Shown here piece after piece: positions 5,843 through 10,445 of a DNA stretch of 10,445 bases (positions within the stretch are counted from its first letter, which is position 1; each line of letters starts with the position of its first letter). A program made the translations under genes and the position numbers. The stretch comes from JAJPJQ01 sp036522615 (GTDB taxonomy: Bacteria > Desulfobacterota > Binatia > UBA9968), in the NCBI GenBank assembly GCA_036522615.1, contig DATDFN010000378.1, positions 1-10,445 of the forward strand, given 5' to 3'. The notes beneath the pieces were generated by a model. It was not told where the DNA came from. It saw only the letters and a list, made by a program, of their open reading frames with translations, and made no database searches.

Positions 5843-6916
5843 ATGATTAAGTTCACGATCATCATCTCCGCGGCCCTCGCGTGGCTTGCGCTCGCCGCTT
5901 CTCAGGCGCGCGCGGCGGAAAGCGTCGATCGTCTGGTCGCCGGCGCCGCCAAGGAAGGCGAGCTCGTCTTCGTCGCCGGCGCGGAGACCTTCGGCGGCCG
6001 GAAAGGCTTCGGCGAGCTCGGCGCCGCGTTCAACAAAAAGTTCGGCCTCAACACACGGATCAACTTCGCCGCCGGCCCGGAGATGAACTCGATGGCCGCC
6101 CGCGTCATCACCGAAGTGAAGGCGGGCAGGGCCTCGACCGATTTTTATCTCGGGTCGCAGTCGCACTACGCCCTGCTGCATCAGGAGGATGTCCTCGAGC
6201 CCGTCGCGTGGAGCGCGACGTTTCCGTGGATCACGAAAGACATGGAAGTATTGCCGGGCGAGAGCGTGCTTGTCTACACGTCGCTCAACGGCATCATCTA
6301 TAACTCGACCCTCATTCCCAAAGACAAGACGCCGAAAAGTTACGCCGACCTCATCGACCCGAGATTTAGTCCGGCGTGGGCCGGCAAGATGGCGATCCCG
6401 CCGTACGTCCAGTGGCTCGCGGACCTCTCGCTCCTATGGGGGCAGGATAAGGTCAGAGACTTCGCGCGCAAGCTCATCCCGCTTTCGGGCGGGCGGCTGC
6501 GCTACAGCGAAGAGGAGCGCGTGGTCAGCGGCGAGTTTCCCATCATGGCGAACATCGGCGGCGCGCTGGAGCACATGTGGATGTGGGAGAAGAGGGGCGC
6601 GCCGCTCGTCGCCGTCACCGGCTCGTCGCCGCCGATCACTTCCTACTTCCAGCTCGGCGCGCTGAAGAAATCCGCGCACCCGAACACGGCGAAGCTCTTC
6701 GTCGCCTTCATGATGTCGAAAGAAGCGCAGGCGATCATCGAAAAATACGACGGCCGCACGACCCACCTCGTCGAAGGCACGCGGCTGGCGAAATATCTTT
6801 CGGCCAATCGCATCAAGCTCCAGGCGCCGGCCGATGCGATGGCGGCTTACGTGAAAAGCGAAGGCGGCGAGGGGCTCAAGTTCAAGGAAGAGCTCGCGAA
6901 GATGCTGAAGCAGTGA
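5843..6916 (+). CDS. Periplasmic ABC transporter substrate-binding protein, copy 3
   Basis: Third SBP, 357 aa. Its ATG directly follows the stop of oxygenase copy 3, implying coupled translation; no strong ribosome site is visible. The signal peptide is MIKFTIIISAALAWLALAAS with likely cleavage at QARA|AES (about residue 26). Family motifs are kept: AGAETFGG (Gln replaced by Glu compared with copies 1 and 2), FAAGPEMN, DFYLGSQSHYALLHQ, WAGKMAIPPY, RYSEEER (220-226), SGEFPIMANIGG and FKEELAKMLKQ at the end. It resembles copy 2 in the N-terminal part and copy 1 in other segments, including 51 identical bases at 6530-6580, so it looks mosaic. It lacks FbpA-type iron ligands. It is immediately followed, with a 4-base overlap, by the permease, so it is the SBP most tightly tied to the transporter. 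Confidence 0.9.
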   Translation: MIKFTIIISAALAWLALAASQARAAESVDRLVAGAAKEGELVFVAGAETFGGRKGFGELGAAFNKKFGLNTRINFAAGPEMNSMAARVITEVKAGRASTDFYLGSQSHYALLHQEDVLEPVAWSATFPWITKDMEVLPGESVLVYTSLNGIIYNSTLIPKDKTPKSYADLIDPRFSPAWAGKMAIPPYVQWLADLSLLWGQDKVRDFARKLIPLSGGRLRYSEEERVVSGEFPIMANIGGALEHMWMWEKRGAPLVAVTGSSPPITSYFQLGALKKSAHPNTAKLFVAFMMSKEAQAIIEKYDGRTTHLVEGTRLAKYLSANRIKLQAPADAMAAYVKSEGGEGLKFKEELAKMLKQ

Positions 6917-8631
6917 AGGCCGCCGCCGCACACTTCGACGGAAAAGTTATTATCGCCGGTATCGCCGGCCTCGCCGCGCTCGCGATCCTGGGGCTCCTCG
7001 GCACGATCGTCTGGATGAGCCTGCGAAGCGGCGTGCCCGGCCAGCCGTCGACCTACAGTTTCTCTAATTACTTGACACTCGCGGGTGATCCCTACATGTA
7101 CCGCGTGATGTGGACGACGCTCCGGTTCGCGGCCGTGACGATCGGCATCTCCGTGCCGCTCGGGCTCGTCTTCGCCTGGCTCATCGAGCGCACCGACCTG
7201 CCGCACAAGGCGCTCGCGATGAGCCTGCTCGGCATCGGCATTCTTTTTCCCACTTTCTTGAAGGCGATGGGTTGGGTCTTCCTGCTCCATCCGCGCATCG
7301 GGGTAATCAATATTTTTCTCATGCAGCTCTTCGGCCTCGCGGCCGCGCCGCTCAACATCGCGACCGTCGGCGGCATCGGCTTCGTCGAAGGACTCACGCT
7401 CGCGCCGCTCGCCTACGTGATGATCTCCGCCGCGCTCCGCGGCATGAACCCGGCGCTGGTCGAGGCGTCGAGCATCCACGGGGTGGGAAAGTGGCGGACG
7501 CTGCTGCGCATCGAGATGCCGCTCATCTGGCCGGCGTTGCTTTCGGCGGTCATCTGGATGTTCACCATCGCGCTCGCCGCCTTCGACGTGCCGGGCGTGA
7601 TCGGCATGGCGAACAACATCTTCACCTTCAGCACCGCGCTCTACTTCATGATCAATCCCAACGAAGGGCTGCCGCGTTACGGTCTCAGCGGCGCCTACGG
7701 CTCGATCATGATCTGCGTCTCGCTGCTGCTCATGCTGCCGTACTTCGCGGCGCTGAAGCAGAGCCACCGCTACCAGATCATCTCGGGCAAGTCGTACCGC
7801 GCGAGCCTGATCGAGCTCGGGCGCTGGCGCTCCGCGGGCTGGGCGCTGATCGCGGGATATATTTTCGTCGCCTTCGTGCTGCCCCTGCTGGCGATCTTCT
7901 GGGTGTCGCTGCTGCCCTACGTGCAGATGCCGTCGCGCCGGGCGCTCGCCGCCGCGTCGTTCGAGCGCTACGGCGCCACGCTCTTCGATGCGGCGCTCAT
8001 CGGCGCCGGCTGGAACACGCTGCTGCTCATGGTTCTGGTGCCGACGATCGTCATCGTCGTGAGCGTCGCGATCTCCTGGATCGTCACGCGCTCGCGGCTC
8101 AAGGGCCGCGTCGCGCTCGACGCGATCGCGTTTCTGCCGCATCCGGTGCCGCATCTTCTGTTCGCGCTGGCGATCGCCTACTTCGCGCTGCTGGTCTCGG
8201 ATATCGTGCCGCTCTACGGCTCGATCTATGTTCTCATCGCCGTGTATGCCGTCTGCTGGATCAGCTTCGGCACGCGCGTGCTGAACAGCAGTATGATCCA
8301 GGTACACCGCGAGCTCGAAGAGGCCGCCGAGGTCGGCGGCGTGCCGACGCTGCGCATTCTTTTGAAAATCATCGTGCCGCTCATCCGGCCCGGGCTCGTG
8401 TACGCGTGGATCTGGACTTCGCTCTCGGCCTATCGCGAGCTCACGATGGCCGTCTTCCTCGCGTCGCCGCGGAGCCAAGTATTGTCGACGTACGTCTGGG
8501 GACAGTGGCACGGCGGCGGGCTCGGCGACGCGGCGGCGGTCGCGATCGTCATGATGGCGGTCATGTCGCCGCTGGTCGCGACCTTCTGGATCTACGCGCG
8601 CCGCCAGCAGCAGGTGGCTTCGCCGGTATGA
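6913..8631 (+). CDS. ABC transporter permease, two fused transmembrane domains (FbpB-like)
   Basis: Inner-membrane translocation pore of the importer, 572 aa, carrying two BPD_transp_1 domains in one chain as in FbpB-type permeases; a single polypeptide can thus form the whole channel. The first membrane helix is at about residues 13-36. Each half has an EAA loop that docks onto the ATPase: VEASSIHGVG...IEMP (183-203) and EEAAEVGGVP...IIVP (469-489). The start is the GTG at 6913, overlapping the preceding SBP stop by four bases (GTGA). No stop lies between this codon and a long upstream frame inside the SBP gene, but upstream residues are charged and Arg-rich shadow sequence. The gene ends by overlapping the ATPase start (ATGA, 8628-8631). 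It is the only permease for three SBPs in view. Transported compound unknown. Confidence 0.93.
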   Translation: MKAAAAHFDGKVIIAGIAGLAALAILGLLGTIVWMSLRSGVPGQPSTYSFSNYLTLAGDPYMYRVMWTTLRFAAVTIGISVPLGLVFAWLIERTDLPHKALAMSLLGIGILFPTFLKAMGWVFLLHPRIGVINIFLMQLFGLAAAPLNIATVGGIGFVEGLTLAPLAYVMISAALRGMNPALVEASSIHGVGKWRTLLRIEMPLIWPALLSAVIWMFTIALAAFDVPGVIGMANNIFTFSTALYFMINPNEGLPRYGLSGAYGSIMICVSLLLMLPYFAALKQSHRYQIISGKSYRASLIELGRWRSAGWALIAGYIFVAFVLPLLAIFWVSLLPYVQMPSRRALAAASFERYGATLFDAALIGAGWNTLLLMVLVPTIVIVVSVAISWIVTRSRLKGRVALDAIAFLPHPVPHLLFALAIAYFALLVSDIVPLYGSIYVLIAVYAVCWISFGTRVLNSSMIQVHRELEEAAEVGGVPTLRILLKIIVPLIRPGLVYAWIWTSLSAYRELTMAVFLASPRSQVLSTYVWGQWHGGGLGDAAAVAIVMMAVMSPLVATFWIYARRQQQVASPV

Positions 8632-9695
8632 TAGAGATCCGCGCCCTCAGCAAGCGCTTCACGACTTCCGACGGCGCGGTGCGCGCGCTCGACGGCGTCG
8701 ACCTCACGATCGCCGACAAGGAATTCTTCGTGCTGCTGGGTCTCAGCGGCTCGGGAAAGACGACGCTGCTCCGCTGCGCCGCCGGCCTGGAGAAGCCCGA
8801 CGCGGGCGAGATCGTCTTCAACGGGCGCACGATGAGCTCGGCGTCGGCCGGCGTCTTCGTGCCGCCGGAGCGGCGCGCGATCGGCATGGTGTTCCAGTCC
8901 TACGCCGTGTGGCCGCACATGACCGTCTTCGACAACGTCGCGTTCCCGCTGGAGAACGGCGTGCAGCGGATGCCGCGCGCGCGGCTCCGCGAGCGCGTGA
9001 TGAGCGCGCTCGCGCTCGTGCAGCTCGCGGAGTACGCCGAGCGGCCGGTGCCGTTCTTGAGCGGCGGGCAGCAGCAGCGCGTCGCACTCGCGCGCGCGAT
9101 CGCTGTCGAGCCCGAGGTGTTGCTGATGGACGAGCCGCTCTCGAATCTCGACGCGCGCCTGCGCGAAGAAGTGCGCGACGAGATCCGCGGCCTCTCGAGG
9201 AAGCTCGGCATCACCGTATTGTACGTGACGCACGATCAGGTCGAGGCGATGGCGCTTGCCGACCGTATGGCGGTCATGAGCGGCGGCAAGGTCCTCGAGA
9301 CCGGCGTGCCGGAGAAGCTGTATCACTTCTCGCATAGCCGGCCCGTGGCGGAATTTCTCGGCGCGATGAATATCTTTCACGGCGCGGCGGAGAACGGCGG
9401 CGTGAAGACCGGCATCGGCGTGCTCACGTGCGCGATTCCCGAGGGTATGGCGGGCGAGGTGGCGGTGGCGATCCGCCCGGAAGAAATTTCCGTATCGAAT
9501 ACCGCAGGCGGCGGCGCCAATGAGTTCCCCGCCGAGCTCGAATCGCGCCTTTTTCTAGGGGACGTGACGGTATATCATTTGTCGGCGGCCGGCGCGAAGC
9601 TCACCTACAAGACGACCGTTGACCCGGGCTTCGAGCCGGGCGGCAGGGTTTACGTGAGCCTGCCGGCGGGAAAACTCAAAGTTTTTCCGCGATGA
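8628..9695 (+). CDS. ABC transporter ATP-binding protein (FbpC/PotA-like, with TOBE domain)
   Basis: Cytoplasmic ATPase that energises the importer, 355 aa. All nucleotide-binding elements are present: Walker A GLSGSGKTT (38-46), Q-loop Q90, ABC signature LSGGQQQR (144-151), Walker B VLLMDE (164-169), D-loop SNLD (172-175) and switch histidine H202. Walker A has Leu where Pro is common in this subfamily; the functional Gly-Lys-Thr residues are intact. The C-terminal 80 or so residues, beginning at AIRPEE (281-286), form a TOBE domain typical of iron, polyamine and sugar importers, where it stabilises the dimer or regulates. The start at 8628 overlaps the permease stop by four bases, so the two are translationally coupled. 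The frame is open far upstream, but that part is shadow of the permease gene. Confidence 0.95.
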   Translation: MIEIRALSKRFTTSDGAVRALDGVDLTIADKEFFVLLGLSGSGKTTLLRCAAGLEKPDAGEIVFNGRTMSSASAGVFVPPERRAIGMVFQSYAVWPHMTVFDNVAFPLENGVQRMPRARLRERVMSALALVQLAEYAERPVPFLSGGQQQRVALARAIAVEPEVLLMDEPLSNLDARLREEVRDEIRGLSRKLGITVLYVTHDQVEAMALADRMAVMSGGKVLETGVPEKLYHFSHSRPVAEFLGAMNIFHGAAENGGVKTGIGVLTCAIPEGMAGEVAVAIRPEEISVSNTAGGGANEFPAELESRLFLGDVTVYHLSAAGAKLTYKTTVDPGFEPGGRVYVSLPAGKLKVFPR

Positions 9696-9704
9696 GAATG
9701 CGAA

Positions 9705-9709
9705 AGGGA
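9705..9709 (+). promoter_or_regulatory. Probable Shine-Dalgarno AGGGA for the LigB-type gene
   Basis: AGGGA lies six bases before the ATG at 9716, in the 20-base gap after the ATPase gene. It supports that ATG and continued co-transcription with the transporter genes. Confidence 0.6.
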
Positions 9710-9715
9710 TTTTAA

Positions 9716-10445
9716 ATGGGAGAGATCGTCGGCGCTTTGATTGTCACGCACACGCCGCGCATCGCGGACGAGGCGGCGGCGCCGGAGTTCACGCGCGAGA
9801 TGATCCGCGGCATGCACGAGCTCGCCGGCGTCGTCGCGCGCCTTCGCCCCGAAGTTATCGTACAGTCCTCGACGCATTGGGTTACGACGTTTAATCACTA
9901 CGCGCTCAGCCACAAGCGGCACAAAGGCGTTCTCACCTCGTCGGAAGCGCCGGAGATCATCGCCGGCATGCCGTACGATTTTCCCGGCGACCCGGAATTG
10001 GCCGAGGCGATCGCGGCGAAGGCCAACGCTGTCGGCGCGCCGACGATCGCGTCGGCGGCGGAGCCGTTCATGCTCGAATACGGCACGGTGAATCCGATCC
10101 AATACCTGACGCCTAGGTTCGATGTGCCGGTCGTGCCGCTGTCCTGCTGCTTAATGGCGGATATTCAGGAATGCCTCCGCTTCGGCGAAGCGGTCGGCGC
10201 GGCGATCCGCGCGAGCTCGCGCCGAGCAGTTGTCGTCGCGAGCGGCGCGCTGTCGCACAAGCTCGTCCGCGGCCCGGCGACCTGGCCGACGGAGGAGAAC
10301 CAGAAGCTCGATCACCAGTTCATCGACATGGTGACGCACGGCCGCGCGGAGGAGATCAAAAGTTTTTTCCCGTCCTTCTGCAAAACCACTCAGGCGGAGA
10401 TGGGCGGCCGCCACGTCGCGATGCTCCTCGGCGCCACCGGCGGCA
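9716..10445 (+). CDS. Class III extradiol ring-cleavage dioxygenase, LigB family (3'-truncated by window end)
   Basis: Likely Fe(II)-dependent enzyme that opens dihydroxylated aromatic rings beside the hydroxyls. The first 243 residues are present with no stop; LigB-family proteins usually run to about 280-330, so most of the domain is visible. The N-terminus GALIVTHTPRI places H12 as the first expected metal ligand. The following STHW (H54) matches the second-ligand region of homoprotocatechuate 2,3-dioxygenase-type members (H61 is the alternative). ASGALSH (H181) matches the family's conserved catalytic histidine, and E228 in QAEMGGRH is a candidate third ligand. The ATG at 9716 has an AGGGA site and lies 20 bases after the ATPase, so the gene is probably in the same operon. 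Position after three ring hydroxylases suggests it acts on their product or on a later catechol-type intermediate. Some LigB-fold proteins have other roles (AMMECR1-fused MEMO, 4,5-DOPA dioxygenase), so the substrate remains open. Confidence 0.85.
   Translation, partial: MGEIVGALIVTHTPRIADEAAAPEFTREMIRGMHELAGVVARLRPEVIVQSSTHWVTTFNHYALSHKRHKGVLTSSEAPEIIAGMPYDFPGDPELAEAIAAKANAVGAPTIASAAEPFMLEYGTVNPIQYLTPRFDVPVVPLSCCLMADIQECLRFGEAVGAAIRASSRRAVVVASGALSHKLVRGPATWPTEENQKLDHQFIDMVTHGRAEEIKSFFPSFCKTTQAEMGGRHVAMLLGATGG

Larger units (their letters stand above)
6..6916 (+). repeat. Threefold tandem paralogous cassette (Rieske oxygenase + SBP)
   Basis: The same gene pair occurs at 6-2259, 2274-4494 and 4709-6916, unit lengths 2254, 2221 and 2208 bases, all in the same order and orientation. 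Both genes are recognisably homologous across all three units, but synonymous positions have largely diverged. The array therefore reflects old duplications, or repeated acquisition of related pairs, and not an assembly artefact. The only insertion between units is the palindromic element between units 2 and 3. Confidence 0.9.

Noticed and set aside
6..6916. Assembly artefact causing the triplicated cassette
   Set aside because: The three units differ at many synonymous and non-synonymous sites along their full length, so they are true paralogues.
7110..8627. Frame open upstream of the ATPase as a possible N-terminal extension or fusion
   Set aside because: The translation is Arg/Ala-rich shadow of the permease gene, and the ATPase homology begins exactly at the ATG at 8628 with a typical ATGA overlap.
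1498..9380. Long open frames on the minus strand opposite the SBP, permease and ATPase genes (for example 1498-2256, 3112-4347, 6847-8511, 8592-9380)
   Set aside because: They mirror strong coding genes in GC-rich DNA, are rich in Arg/His/Asp, and show no domain motif or start context; they are frame shadows.

Overview
The window is GC-rich and almost fully coding. It holds nine genes, all on the + strand, mostly overlapping or abutting: three Rieske non-heme iron oxygenases, three periplasmic substrate-binding proteins (SBPs), one fused ABC permease, one ABC ATPase and the start of a LigB-type extradiol ring-cleavage dioxygenase. Signal peptides and an SBP-dependent importer point to a Gram-negative-type envelope. 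The gene families and the intergenic palindromic repeat fit an uncultivated soil or sediment bacterium (for example Rokubacteria/Methylomirabilota, Binatota, Tectomicrobia or a deltaproteobacterial lineage). That assignment is a guess from memory, not shown by the sequence.

Layout. Positions 6-6916 are a two-gene cassette (Rieske oxygenase, then SBP) present three times in tandem: 6-2259, 2274-4494 and 4709-6916. The copies are clearly paralogous along their whole length but well diverged, so this is not a recent or assembly-made duplication. Next come a permease with two fused transmembrane domains (6913-8631) and its ATPase (8628-9695). After a 20-base gap a class III extradiol dioxygenase starts at 9716 and runs off the window.

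The only substantial non-coding stretch, 4495-4708, lies between cassettes 2 and 3. It is nearly filled by a composite palindrome of about 190 bp. The outer arms are inverted arrays of a TGGAGT-centred octamer, and inside them lies a second long hairpin. It looks like a mobile or repetitive intergenic element, not a simple terminator.

Working model (inference). One membrane translocator and ATPase is served by three related binding proteins, each co-transcribed with its own ring-hydroxylating oxygenase. Each SBP/oxygenase pair may handle a different but related aromatic compound, and the LigB-type enzyme may cleave a resulting dihydroxylated ring. The permease and ATPase resemble the ferric-iron (Fbp) importer type, but the SBPs do not show the FbpA iron-ligand pattern. 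No electron-transfer reductase for the oxygenases, no regulator and no operon promoter is visible here.
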